Assembly (NCBI RefSeq): GCF_021023135.1
Contig: NZ_PGFV01000004.1
Span: 459,617-523,616, forward strand
Direction of reading: 5' to 3'
DNA length: 64,000 nt
Origin: Brevibacterium sp. CCUG 69071
GTDB taxonomy: Bacteria; Actinomycetota; Actinomycetes; Actinomycetales; Brevibacteriaceae
Numbering within the stretch: the stretch's first letter is position 1; each line of letters starts with the position of its first letter. The notes under the pieces are model-generated. The model made no database searches. It was not told the DNA's origin and saw only the letters and a list, made by a program, of their open reading frames with translations. The translations under genes and the position numbers were made by a program. This document shows, one piece after another, positions 39,972 to 48,847 of the stretch.

Positions 39972-42131
39972 ATGTCAGACGATCCCCTGCTCCAGCCCTT
40001 CCAGCTGGGCTCTCTCACCCTGCGCAACCGCATCGTGTCCACCGCACACGAGCCGGCCTACACCGAGCTCGGCATGCCCAAGGACCGCTACCGCCTCTAC
40101 CACCGGGAGAAGGCGCGCGGCGGCGTCGGGCTGACCATGACCGCAGGGTCGGCGATCGTGTCGAAGGACTCGCCCGCGGCCTTCGGCAACGTCGACCTCT
40201 CCACCGACGAGGTGGTCCCGTGGCTCGCGGCCATCGCCGATGACTGCCACGCCGAAGGCACCGCGGTGATGATCCAGCTGACCCACCTCGGGCCGAGGAA
40301 TTCGAACTTCACCGCCGACTGGCTGCCGGTCGTCTCCTCGAGCCGCCACCGGGAGGCCGGCCACCGCTCGTTCTCCAAGGCGATGGAGGAGTTCGACATC
40401 GACCGGATCGTCGCCGACTTCGCCGCGGCGGCCAGGCGCGTGCGGGAGGCCGGGTTCGACGGCCTCGAGGTCCTCCATGCCGGCCACCTCGTCGACTATT
40501 TCTTCGCCGAACGACTTAATGAGCGCGACGACGAGTACGGCGGCGACCTCGCGCATCGGATGCGCTTCCCCCTGCGCGTCATCGATGCCGTCCGTGAGGC
40601 GGCCGGGGATCTCGCCTTCGGGCTGCGGATGTCGGTGCTCGAGGAGATGGCCGGCGGCATCGGCGAAGGCCTGGCCGTCGATGTGCTTGAGGAGTACACC
40701 GCTCACGGAATCGACTTCCTCAACCTCAACGTCGGCACGATCAGCAGCGACCGGGAACTCGCCGAGGCGATCCCCGGCATGGGCACCCCTTCGGCCCCCT
40801 GGCTCGAGACCTGCCGGCGCATCCGCAAGGCCATCGAGATCCCCGTGCTCCACGCGGCCCGGATCGCCGATGTGCCCACGGCCCGCTATGCCATCGAGGA
40901 CGGATGCCTCGATCTCGTGGGCATGACCCGGGCACAGCTGGCCGACCCTTATCTGGTGAAGAAGATCGCCGAGGACCGGGAAGACGATATCCGTCCCTGT
41001 GTGGGGGCGAACATGTGCCTCGACGGCATCTACTCCTCCGGTTCGGCCACCTGCATCCACAACCCGGCCAGCGGTCGCGAAGCCGATCTGCCGCAGGAGG
41101 TCCCGCACGATGTCACCGCCGACCCGAACACGAACTCGGGCCCGAAGCACGTCGTCATCGTCGGCGCAGGTCCGGCCGGTCTCGAAGCCGCCCGCGTCGC
41201 CGCAGTCCGCGGCCACCGCGTGACCCTGCTCGAGGCCGATTCCGCACCCGGCGGGCAGGTGCGCATCGCGGCCCGCTCGCAGCGTCGCCGGGATCTCATC
41301 GGCATCATCGATTGGCGGGTTCAGCAGTGCGCCAAGCACGGAGTGGATCTGCGCGTGGACACCTTCGCCGAGGCGGACGACATCCTCGCGCTGTCCCCGG
41401 ACGTCGTCATCGTCGCCACCGGAGGCATCCCCGATTCCAGCTATCCCTTCCGTGAGCAGGGCCCGTCCTTCGACGTCTGGGATGTGATGAATGACAGCCT
41501 CCGGAACAAGCAGCGGGTCCTCGTCTATGACGATCACGGGTTCTATCCGGCTCTCGACGCCGTGGAGCATCTGGCCCGCAACGGTCAGCAGGTCACCTAT
41601 GTCAGCCCCGAGCGGACGATCGGAATCGACGTGGGTTCGATGAACTCGCCGGCCTATCTGCAGGTCTTCTCCGAGTTCGGGGTCACGGTCCACCTCGGCG
41701 AGAGGCTCGCGGCGAAGCCGGTCGCTGCTGATCGCAGCGTCCACGCTCTGCTGCGCAATGACTACTCGGACATCGAGACCGAGGTCGAGACCGATGCCGT
41801 CGTCGTCGACTTCGGCACGACGCCGAACGACGAGGTCTACTACGCGCTCAAACCGCATTCGAGCAACCGCGGCGAGCTCGATCTCGATGCCTGGGTCCAC
41901 GGTCGCCCGCAGCCCCGGATCCTCGCCGAGGTGGGGGCCGGAGTCGGGAGCGCCACCGCTGACAATGTCCCCGCAGGTCACCCCGGGGATTACCCGGCCG
42001 ACCACTCCGCAGATCGCCCCGCCGAAGCGAGTGCGGGTTTCGCGCTCTATCGGATCGGTGACGCGGTCGCCTCCCGCAACGTCCACGCGGCCGTCCTCGA
42101 AGGACTGCGCGTGGGGATGGGACTCTCATGA
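39972..42131 (+). CDS. Trimethylamine-dehydrogenase/2,4-dienoyl-CoA-reductase-like flavoprotein, putative N-methylproline-type demethylase
   Basis: 719 residues. The N-terminal Old Yellow Enzyme barrel (about 1-335) binds FMN (LLQPFQLGSLTLRNRIVST, GLEVLHAGHLVDYFF, LDLVGMTRAQLADP). A cysteine cluster follows (C343, C349, C361), but the second cysteine position of the four-cysteine motif is Ala346. From about 394 comes a nucleotide-binding domain (VVIVGAGPAGLEAARVAA). The family includes TMADH, histamine dehydrogenase and StcD-type N-methylproline demethylases. A low-complexity segment (SATADNVPAGHPGDYPADHS) lies near the C-terminus. The stop overlaps the epimerase start (ATGA). Demethylase role is inferred from context. 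Confidence 0.85.
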   Translation: MSDDPLLQPFQLGSLTLRNRIVSTAHEPAYTELGMPKDRYRLYHREKARGGVGLTMTAGSAIVSKDSPAAFGNVDLSTDEVVPWLAAIADDCHAEGTAVMIQLTHLGPRNSNFTADWLPVVSSSRHREAGHRSFSKAMEEFDIDRIVADFAAAARRVREAGFDGLEVLHAGHLVDYFFAERLNERDDEYGGDLAHRMRFPLRVIDAVREAAGDLAFGLRMSVLEEMAGGIGEGLAVDVLEEYTAHGIDFLNLNVGTISSDRELAEAIPGMGTPSAPWLETCRRIRKAIEIPVLHAARIADVPTARYAIEDGCLDLVGMTRAQLADPYLVKKIAEDREDDIRPCVGANMCLDGIYSSGSATCIHNPASGREADLPQEVPHDVTADPNTNSGPKHVVIVGAGPAGLEAARVAAVRGHRVTLLEADSAPGGQVRIAARSQRRRDLIGIIDWRVQQCAKHGVDLRVDTFAEADDILALSPDVVIVATGGIPDSSYPFREQGPSFDVWDVMNDSLRNKQRVLVYDDHGFYPALDAVEHLARNGQQVTYVSPERTIGIDVGSMNSPAYLQVFSEFGVTVHLGERLAAKPVAADRSVHALLRNDYSDIETEVETDAVVVDFGTTPNDEVYYALKPHSSNRGELDLDAWVHGRPQPRILAEVGAGVGSATADNVPAGHPGDYPADHSADRPAEASAGFALYRIGDAVASRNVHAAVLEGLRVGMGLS

Positions 42132-43333
42132 CCGCCGCACCGGGCCCGAGCGTGACGACGGTCGACTATCACACCGCCGGTGAGCCGTTCCGGATCGTCC
42201 CCGAGCCGCCGCTCGAGATCCCAGGGGCGAGTGTGGCCGAGAAGAGGATGGCGGCGATCACCGACGCGAAGATCGACGGTCTGCGCCGGCTCCTCTGCTT
42301 CGAGCCGCGCGGGCATGCCGATATGTACGGCGGGTTCATCACCGACCCCGATGATGCCGGCGCGCACTTCGGCGTCCTGTTCTGGCACAAGGACGGCTTC
42401 TCGACCGCCTGCGGTCACGGCACGATCGCCCTGGGCACCTGGGCGGTCGAATCCGGTCGTGTTCCGATCGATCCCTCGGGCATCACGGAGGTCGTCATCG
42501 ACGTCCCCTCCGGCAGGGTCACGGCCGCGGTGCACACGGATGACTCGGGACGCGTCAGCTCGGTCGACTTCATCAACGTCCCCGGCCGCCTCATCGCCGC
42601 CGACGTCGAGGTCGAGGTCGAGGTCGAGGTCGAAGTCGGCGCCGACATCGAGGCAGGGGTCCCCGCCGACATCAAGGAAGAGGCATCCGCCGCCGAGGCT
42701 GAAGCCGAGGCCGCCGGGATGATACCCGTCGATCTCATCTGGGGCGGGGCGATCTACGCCTGCGTCGACGGCGATGCGCTCGGTCTTCAGGTCGCACCGG
42801 AGAACCTCCACGAACTCATCGAACTCGGCCGCAGCATCAAGGCCGGCCTGGCGGATCACCCGCTGACCGCGCACCCCGGCGATGATCGCCTCAGCGGGGT
42901 CTACGGCACGATCATCGTCAACCGACTGGGCACTCTGCCCGGCGGAGAGCTGCATCAGCGCAATGTCACGATCTTCGCCGACGGGCAGGTCGACCGCTCC
43001 CCCTGCGGTTCGGGCACTGCCGCGCGCATCGCCGCCCTGCACTCCAGCGGAGAGCTCGCCGAGGGTCAGACGCTCATCCACGAGTCGATCATCGGCACCC
43101 GGTTCCGCGCCCGTGTGCTCTCGGCGGACACAGCCAGTGGCGCTGCCACGGGTGCAGCCGCCGGTGCTGCCGCGGGCAGAGCCACGGGCGAAGACACCCA
43201 AGAAGACGCAGCCGAAGACATGACCGAATCCGGTGTCGTCCCGATCATCTCCGCCACCGCCCACAAGGTCGCCACCTGCACCTTCGAGGTCGATGACCGC
43301 GATGATCTGGTCCCCGGCTTCGTCCTGCGCTGA
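42128..43333 (+). CDS. Proline racemase / 4-hydroxyproline 2-epimerase family protein
   Basis: 401 residues. Both catalytic cysteines are present: Cys95 in STACGHGTIALG and Cys293 in DRSPCGSGTAAR, the Cys/Cys pair of racemases and epimerases (dehydratases have Thr in the first site). The N-terminus TVDYHTAGEPFRIV is typical. Two low-complexity insertions are unusual: a Val-Glu repeat with an acidic stretch at about 160-197, coded by tandem GTCGAG units, and an Ala/Gly/Thr stretch at about 335-367. Coupled to the upstream flavoprotein. Suggests epimerisation of hydroxyproline or its betaine. Confidence 0.9.
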   Translation: MTAAPGPSVTTVDYHTAGEPFRIVPEPPLEIPGASVAEKRMAAITDAKIDGLRRLLCFEPRGHADMYGGFITDPDDAGAHFGVLFWHKDGFSTACGHGTIALGTWAVESGRVPIDPSGITEVVIDVPSGRVTAAVHTDDSGRVSSVDFINVPGRLIAADVEVEVEVEVEVGADIEAGVPADIKEEASAAEAEAEAAGMIPVDLIWGGAIYACVDGDALGLQVAPENLHELIELGRSIKAGLADHPLTAHPGDDRLSGVYGTIIVNRLGTLPGGELHQRNVTIFADGQVDRSPCGSGTAARIAALHSSGELAEGQTLIHESIIGTRFRARVLSADTASGAATGAAAGAAAGRATGEDTQEDAAEDMTESGVVPIISATAHKVATCTFEVDDRDDLVPGFVLR

Positions 43334-43413
43334 TCAGCGGTGACCTGCGCTGATCCGTGCTGGCCTACGCTGGCCTGCGCTGATCCTCGCTGATCTGCAC
43401 TGATCAGTGCTGA
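43331..43413. repeat. 10-bp tandem array downstream of the epimerase gene
   Basis: Starting with the stop codon, eight consecutive 10-base units begin at 43331, 43341 ... 43401 (TGATCAGCGG, TGACCTGCGC, TGATCCGTGC, TGGCCTACGC and so on; consensus TGATCTGCGC). The strict period equals about one DNA helical turn. Confidence 0.75.
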
Positions 43414-43458
43414 AATGATCCAGCCTCCGGCGAGTCATTTTGTCAGCCACGTCACATA

Positions 43459-43479
43459 AAGGTAGCTTGGACATACCTT
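43459..43479. promoter_or_regulatory. Inverted repeat before the ABC importer genes
   Basis: AAGGTA-N9-TACCTT (43459-43479) lies 28 bases upstream of the first permease start, after a TTGTCA (43440) that could be a -35. It suggests the importer has its own regulated promoter. Confidence 0.4.
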
Positions 43480-43507
43480 CACGCGGCCATCGACGGAGAG
43501 GATGAAC

Positions 43508-44446
43508 GTGGGCAAGTACATCCTCAGACGCGTGCTCCTGATGATCCCCATCGTCCTCGGCGTCGCGACTCTCTCCTTCGTGCTCATGAAGCTCGCCCCC
43601 GGCGATCCGGCCGCCGCCTACCTCGGCGACAAGGCCACCCCCGAGGCGGTCGCTCAGCTGCGCCACGCGTGGGGTCTCGACCAGCCGATGATCATCCAGT
43701 ACTTCCAGTTCCTCGGCGGACTCTTCGTCGGCGACTTCGGCCGCTCCTTCATCTTCCAGACCACGGTCCTCGAACTCCTCAAGCTGCGCATGCCGGCCAC
43801 GCTCATGCTCATGCTCGTCTCCCTCATCTTCGCCGTCGTCATCTCGGTGCCGCTGTCACTGTGGGTGGCCGCGACGAAATCGGCCGCCTCAGCGATCGTC
43901 TCCCGCGTCTTCACCGCCACGGTCCAGGGGATGCCGGCGTTCTTCGTCGGCACCCTGCTCATCCTCGTCCTCGGGGTGAATACGGGACTGTTCCCGGTCG
44001 GCGGCTACGGCAGCAGCCTCGGCGAACACCTCTATTCCCTCGTCCTGCCCGGAATCGTGGTGGCGCTGACGATCTGCCCGGTGCTCATCCGCAGTCTCAC
44101 GGCCGCGCTCAACGACTCCCTGTCGGCCGAGTACACGAACTTCGCGGCGTCGAAGGGTCTGAGCCGCTCGAAGATCGTGCGCAACTATGCCTTCCGCAAT
44201 GCCGGGATCACGGGGATCTCGATCCTCGGCATCCAGGTCGGCCACCTCGTCGGCGGTGCCCTCGTGGTCGAGAACGTGTTCGCCATCCCCGGCGTCGGTT
44301 CGCTGCTCATGGAGGCCGTCCTCGCCCGCGACTACAACGTCGTGCAGGCGCTGACGGTGATCTTCGGCGTGCTCGTCGTCCTCGTCTACCTGCTCACCGA
44401 CATCGTCTACAGCCTCGTCGATCCGCGCGTGCGATTGGGGGCCTGA
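43508..44446 (+). CDS. Dpp/Opp-type ABC transporter permease (DppB)
   Basis: 312 residues from GTG 43508; six hydrophobic segments. DppB family features: GKYILRRVLLMIPIVLGVATLSFVL at the N-terminus, LAPGDPAAAYLGDKATPE, the HAWGLDQP motif, and the EAA loop NDSLSAEYTNFAASKGLSRSKIVRNYAFRNA. GGAGAGG ends directly against ATG 43502, too close, but is six bases from GTG 43508, which decides the start. With DppC it forms the channel of a peptide/opine/betaine-type importer. Confidence 0.93.
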   Translation: MGKYILRRVLLMIPIVLGVATLSFVLMKLAPGDPAAAYLGDKATPEAVAQLRHAWGLDQPMIIQYFQFLGGLFVGDFGRSFIFQTTVLELLKLRMPATLMLMLVSLIFAVVISVPLSLWVAATKSAASAIVSRVFTATVQGMPAFFVGTLLILVLGVNTGLFPVGGYGSSLGEHLYSLVLPGIVVALTICPVLIRSLTAALNDSLSAEYTNFAASKGLSRSKIVRNYAFRNAGITGISILGIQVGHLVGGALVVENVFAIPGVGSLLMEAVLARDYNVVQALTVIFGVLVVLVYLLTDIVYSLVDPRVRLGA

Positions 44447-45435
44447 TGAGCGATCCGCTGAGCTCCGCGTCACCGTCTGCCGGCGCACCCGCCGGGACCG
44501 GCCCCGGCGCTCCGTCCGGCTTGGGCCCGACCCCCGACCCGAGCGGCAAGCCGCCGCGCACCCGGGGAGGCACGGCCGCACGTGCCACCCCGCAGGCTCG
44601 ATTCGCGCTGCCCCTGCCGGCCTTCCTCCGACGGCACAATCTGCAGCTGTGGACGGGACTGATCATCCTCGGCGCGATGGTCCTCCTGCTGGCGATCGGA
44701 CCGCTGTTCGTCACCGCCGATCCGAACCGGCAGGACCTCCTCAACGCCTTCGGCGGGTCCTCGGCCGCGCACCCTCTGGGCACCGATCAGCTGGGGCGAG
44801 ACATCCTCGCCAGGTTCCTCCACGGCGGGCGCATCGACCTCCTCGTCGCGGTCATCGCCGTGATCGTGCCCTTCATCCTCGGCACCGCCCTCGGGGCCCT
44901 GGCCGGCTACTTCGGTCGCTGGGTCGACATCGTCATCATGCGCCTGGCCGACATCGTCTCGGCCTTCCCCTTCTACGTCCTCGTCATCGTCCTCGTGTTC
45001 GTCATGGGCAACGGGATGGCGAGCATCTTCGTGGCCATCAGCGCCGTGTCCTGGGTCGCCTATGCCCGCATCGTCCGCGGTGAGGTCCTCGTCCTGCGCG
45101 AGGAGGAGTTCGTCTCCGCCTGCCGGGCCTCGGGGCTGACGACCCCCCGGATCCTGTCCCGACACGTCATTCCCAACACCGTCAGCCAGGGCATCATCTA
45201 CGCGATGAGCGACATCGTGCTCAACATCGGCGTCGTCGTCACGCTCAGCTTCTTCGGCCTGGGCATCGTCCCACCGACCGCGGACTGGGGGCAGATGATG
45301 AACGACGGTCAGCAGTACATGGGCACCGGCAACTACGGCCTCATCCTGTGGCCGGGCTTCGCCGTGGTCCTCGTGTCGCTGGCGTTGGCGCTCATCGGCG
45401 ACGGCCTGACGAACATCCTCAAACCGAGGAGATGA
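44446..45435 (+). CDS. Dpp/Opp-type ABC transporter permease (DppC)
   Basis: 329 residues. A ~55-residue Pro/Gly/Ala-rich cytoplasmic tail precedes the first membrane segment (TGLIILGAMVLLLAIGPLFVT). The DppC landmark HPLGTDQLGRDILARFLHGGRIDL and the EAA loop REEEFVSACRASGLTTPRILSRHVIPN are clear. The ATG shares its A with the dppB stop (TGATG). Partner of the upstream permease. Confidence 0.93.
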   Translation: MSDPLSSASPSAGAPAGTGPGAPSGLGPTPDPSGKPPRTRGGTAARATPQARFALPLPAFLRRHNLQLWTGLIILGAMVLLLAIGPLFVTADPNRQDLLNAFGGSSAAHPLGTDQLGRDILARFLHGGRIDLLVAVIAVIVPFILGTALGALAGYFGRWVDIVIMRLADIVSAFPFYVLVIVLVFVMGNGMASIFVAISAVSWVAYARIVRGEVLVLREEEFVSACRASGLTTPRILSRHVIPNTVSQGIIYAMSDIVLNIGVVVTLSFFGLGIVPPTADWGQMMNDGQQYMGTGNYGLILWPGFAVVLVSLALALIGDGLTNILKPRR

Positions 45436-45452
45436 GGAAGGGTGAGGAGGAG

Positions 45453-46310
45453 ATGAGCATGCCCATTCTCGAAGTGGACTCCCTGACCGTCGACATCGAC
45501 GGCGAGGTCGGCCGTCGCCGCATCCTCGACGACGTCTCGATCACCCTCGAGGCCGGGGAGCCGATGGGGCTGGTCGGCGAGTCCGGATCGGGCAAGTCGA
45601 TGACCCTGCGCAGCATCCTCGGCATGCTGCCCCCGGGCGCCGAGATCGTCGAGGGAGAGATCCGCTTCCGCGGCACGAACATCCTCACCTCCGGCAGCCG
45701 GCGCGGCTACGACCAGCGGATCCGCGGCACCGGCATCTCAATGGTTTTCCAAGAACCGGCGATCGCCCTCAATCCGGTGATGAAGGTCGGCCGGCAGATC
45801 ACCGACGCCGTCGCCGAGCACAAGGGGCTGTCGAAGCGCAGCGCCCACGAGCTGGCGGTCGAGCTGATGGATCGCGTCGGCATCGCCGATCCCGAACGCC
45901 GCGCCCACAGCTACCCGTTTCAGCTCTCGGGAGGCATGCGCCAACGGGTGATGATCGCCGCGGCACTGGTCCAGGAGCCCGAGGTGCTGCTCTGCGACGA
46001 GCCGACCACGGCTCTGGACGTGACGATCCAGGCGCAGGTGCTCGACCTGTTCCGCACGATGCAGCAGGAAAGGGGACTCGGCCTGCTCTACGTCACCCAC
46101 GACCTTGCCGTCGTCGCCCAGCTGTGCCAGTCCATCAGCGTGATGAAGGACGGTCGGATCATCGAACACGGTGTGCTCCAGTCCGTCTTCGACGACCCGA
46201 CCGAGGATCACACCCGCAAGCTGCTGACCGCGACCCCGCGGATCGATGACGGAGTCTTCGCCGGCACCGGCGGGGACGCTTCGGCGGGAACCTCAGAGGG
46301 GGCACGATGA
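45453..46310 (+). CDS. Dpp/Opp-type ABC transporter ATP-binding protein (DppD)
   Basis: 285 residues: Walker [11 protein letters not shown]-loop [14 protein letters not shown], signature [16 protein letters not shown], Walker [15 protein letters not shown]-loop [16 protein letters not shown] precedes the ATG at good spacing. Shorter than full DppD (about 325), with a C-terminal Gly/Ala/Ser-rich tail in place of the usual oligopeptide-transporter C-terminal domain. Overlaps the next ATPase gene (ATGA). Confidence 0.94.
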   Translation: MSMPILEVDSLTVDIDGEVGRRRILDDVSITLEAGEPMGLVGESGSGKSMTLRSILGMLPPGAEIVEGEIRFRGTNILTSGSRRGYDQRIRGTGISMVFQEPAIALNPVMKVGRQITDAVAEHKGLSKRSAHELAVELMDRVGIADPERRAHSYPFQLSGGMRQRVMIAAALVQEPEVLLCDEPTTALDVTIQAQVLDLFRTMQQERGLGLLYVTHDLAVVAQLCQSISVMKDGRIIEHGVLQSVFDDPTEDHTRKLLTATPRIDDGVFAGTGGDASAGTSEGAR

Positions 46311-47191
46311 CCACGACACGGGAAGACTCAGCCGGCCTGCGGGCCGAGCACATCACGGTCACCTTCGGTCGCGGCGAGCGCACCTTCACCGCCGTGGACG
46401 ATGCGAGCCTGGCGGTCGCTCCCGGGGAGATCGTCGGTCTCGTCGGCGAGTCCGGGTCGGGCAAGTCGACGGTCTCCCGCGTCATCTGCGGACTCCAGCG
46501 CGAATACTCCGGACGGGTGTCCTTCGCCGGACGCGAGCTCGAACCCAAGCGCACCGCCGCCCAGTGGCGCGTGGTCCAGATGGTCTTCCAGGACCCCTTC
46601 GCCTCCCTCGATCCCCGCTACACCGTGCGGGCCACCCTCGCCGAGGTGATCCGCCACCACCGCTTGGCCAAGGGAGCGGCGCTGCGGGAACGGTGCGCCG
46701 AGCTCATGGAGATGGTCCGACTGCCGGTCGAATTCCTCGACCGCACCCCGTCCGCGATGTCCGGTGGCCAACGACAGCGGGTCGCGATCGCTCGGGCCCT
46801 GGCCGTCGAGCCCGAGGTGATCGTCGCCGACGAAGCCGTTTCGGCTCTCGATGTCAGCGTGCAGGCCGAGATCGTCGCCCTCTTCGCCCGCCTGCGCGAG
46901 GAGTTGGGGCTCTCTATCCTCTTCATCTCCCACGACCTCGCGGTGGTCAAGAACCTCTGCGAACGCGTCTATGTCATCCACGACGGCGTCCTCGTCGAGG
47001 AGAACACGACCGCGGAGATCTTCACCGCGCCCCGGGACGAATACACGAAGACGCTGCTTGCCGCGATCCCCAGGTTCGACAGCGCCTTCCTCGACGGCGC
47101 CTCCACGGGGTCGGGAGGCACGGCCGGTGCAGCCTCCGCGGACGGAACCGACTATCGACTGCATGCGCGGACCAAAGGAGGCTCGCGATGA
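46307..47191 (+). CDS. Dpp/Opp-type ABC transporter ATP-binding protein (DppF)
   Basis: 294 residues: Walker [11 protein letters not shown]-loop MVFQDPFASLDPRYTVRATLAEV (typical DppF/OppF), signature AMSGGQRQRVAIARAL, Walker B VIVADEAVSALDV, H-loop FISHDLAVV. Pairs with the previous ATPase. The C-terminus is extended by a low-complexity Gly/Ser/Ala stretch. Its stop overlaps the binding-protein start (ATGA), putting the binding protein last in the operon rather than first as is usual. Confidence 0.94.
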   Translation: MTTTREDSAGLRAEHITVTFGRGERTFTAVDDASLAVAPGEIVGLVGESGSGKSTVSRVICGLQREYSGRVSFAGRELEPKRTAAQWRVVQMVFQDPFASLDPRYTVRATLAEVIRHHRLAKGAALRERCAELMEMVRLPVEFLDRTPSAMSGGQRQRVAIARALAVEPEVIVADEAVSALDVSVQAEIVALFARLREELGLSILFISHDLAVVKNLCERVYVIHDGVLVEENTTAEIFTAPRDEYTKTLLAAIPRFDSAFLDGASTGSGGTAGAASADGTDYRLHARTKGGSR

Positions 47192-48753
47192 CCGCACGAT
47201 CTCGACCCACCGCACGATCCCGATTCGCCGGGCTCATCGCGGCACTGTGCGCCAGCCTGCTCGTCCTCGCCGGCTGCGGCTCCGGAGATCAGGAGTCGGT
47301 GCGCCCGGGCGGCGATCTCGTCTATGCCCGAGCCGATGACACGACCACCCTGCTACCGCCGACGACGACCCAGAACGAGGACATCTGGACGCTGCAGCAG
47401 GTCTACGAGACGCTCACCCTCAACAAACCCGACGGGACAGGAGTCCAACCGGGGCTGGCCACGGACTGGGAGGAGTCGAAGGACAAGCTGTCGTGGACGT
47501 TCCACCTCCGCGAGGGAGTGAAGTTCCACAGCGGCAAGGAACTCGATGCCGATGACGTCGTCTTCTCGCTCGACTATGCCCGGGACCAGGAGGACGAGGA
47601 CAATCTGTGGGCGGGTGAGTTCGCCCCGATCAAGGACGTGAAGAAGGTCGACGATCACACGGTGCGCATCGACCTCTCGCAGCCGTGGGGGCCGCTGCCC
47701 AGCTACATGGCGCTCTTCGCCGCTTCGATCTACCCGGACGACTTCGGCGGACATGACGCCGAGTACATGGCGACCCACGCCGACGGAACCGGACCCTTCG
47801 CCGTCGACACCTGGAACAAGGGCCAGAGCCTGCGGCTGAAGAAGAACCCGGACTACTGGCAGGAGGGAGTGCCCTCGCTCGATTCGGTGACCTTCAATGT
47901 CGTCACGGAGGACAACACCCGGCGCCTGCAGCTCCTCGGCGGGCAGGCCGACATCAACCAGGAACCGGCACCGCTGAGCATGAGTCAGCTCGCCCGGTCA
48001 CAGGATGTCAGGGCCGAGGCGTTCGAGTCCACGAAGATCCTCTACTTCAACCTCAACAACACTACCGAGGAGCTCAGCGACCCCAAGCTGCGTCGTGCGA
48101 TGTCCTATGCCATCGACCGCAGGTCCGTCGTCGACGTCGTCTATGCCGGCTACGCGGACCCCGCCACGAGCTTCATCTCACCCGGTCTGACCGGGCACGC
48201 CGAGGAGGTCGACGGCAGCGAGTTCGACATGGACAAGGCCAAGCAGCTGGTCAAGGAGTCCGATCATCCTGATGGCGCGGACATCACGATCCAGATCCCC
48301 TCGGGTGTGGCCGATCGCGAGCTGCTCGCCCAGATCGCCCAGCAGGCCTGGCAGGACATCGGTCTCACCGTGCACGTGCAGAAGCTCGATGACGCGACCC
48401 TGACGACGAACCGGACGAACGGCGACTTCCAGGTTCAGGTCAGCTACGCGACCTCGGACGTCTCGGACACCTCGCAGATGATCAACTTCCTCGCCGTGAC
48501 CGACGATTCGGGGATCCGCTCCGGCTACGGCAACCCCAAGGTCGAGAAGTGGGCGAAGGAGGCCGTGGCCGAGGAGGACGAAGCCAAGCAGAACGAGCTG
48601 TATGCGAAGATCCAGCAGCAGGTCGCCGACGACGCCCCGATCATCCCCGTCGCCTATCAGAAGGCTCTCTACGGGATCAGTCGAGACGTCGTCGACTTCA
48701 AGCCCTATGTGCTCGGCACCTACGGCCTGCGGGAGACGAAGCTCAAGCACTGA
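47188..48753 (+). CDS. Dpp/Opp-type ABC transporter substrate-binding lipoprotein
   Basis: 521 residues of the SBP_bac_5 family. Signal peptide with lipobox LAGC and Cys30. Mature part: GGDLVYARADDTTTLLPPTTTQNED, TWTFHLREGVKFHSGKELDADDVVFSLDYA, GTGPFAVDTWNKGQSLRLKKNPDYW and LRRAMSYAIDRRSVVDVVYAGYADPA. Family members bind di/oligopeptides, nickel, opines or betaines outside the membrane; the cargo here is inferred to be the flavoprotein/epimerase substrate. Coupled to the upstream ATPase gene. Confidence 0.94.
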   Translation: MTARSRPTARSRFAGLIAALCASLLVLAGCGSGDQESVRPGGDLVYARADDTTTLLPPTTTQNEDIWTLQQVYETLTLNKPDGTGVQPGLATDWEESKDKLSWTFHLREGVKFHSGKELDADDVVFSLDYARDQEDEDNLWAGEFAPIKDVKKVDDHTVRIDLSQPWGPLPSYMALFAASIYPDDFGGHDAEYMATHADGTGPFAVDTWNKGQSLRLKKNPDYWQEGVPSLDSVTFNVVTEDNTRRLQLLGGQADINQEPAPLSMSQLARSQDVRAEAFESTKILYFNLNNTTEELSDPKLRRAMSYAIDRRSVVDVVYAGYADPATSFISPGLTGHAEEVDGSEFDMDKAKQLVKESDHPDGADITIQIPSGVADRELLAQIAQQAWQDIGLTVHVQKLDDATLTTNRTNGDFQVQVSYATSDVSDTSQMINFLAVTDDSGIRSGYGNPKVEKWAKEAVAEEDEAKQNELYAKIQQQVADDAPIIPVAYQKALYGISRDVVDFKPYVLGTYGLRETKLKH

Positions 48754-48762
48754 GGACCCGGT

Positions 48763-48823
48763 CCCGGGGATCGAGTTCCGATTCGGACTCAGCCCCGGGG
48801 GTCGAGTCCCCATTCGGACTCAG
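48763..48823. repeat. Two direct 30/31-bp repeats at a convergent junction
   Basis: Units 48763-48792 and 48793-48823 share CCCGGGG(A/G)TCGAGT and ATTCGGACTCAG blocks with a few changes. They fill most of the gap between the binding-protein gene and the convergent quinone oxidoreductase gene, and may form stem-loops (CCCCGGGG). Confidence 0.6.
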
Positions 48824-48847
48824 CCCCCAGGCCAGCGCCCTGAAACC

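Noticed and set aside
39975..42086. 703-codon minus-strand frame
   Set aside because: Exact antisense of the TMADH-like flavoprotein; composition (Gly/Asp/Val/Arg-rich) is that of a reverse-complement shadow and no motif is seen.
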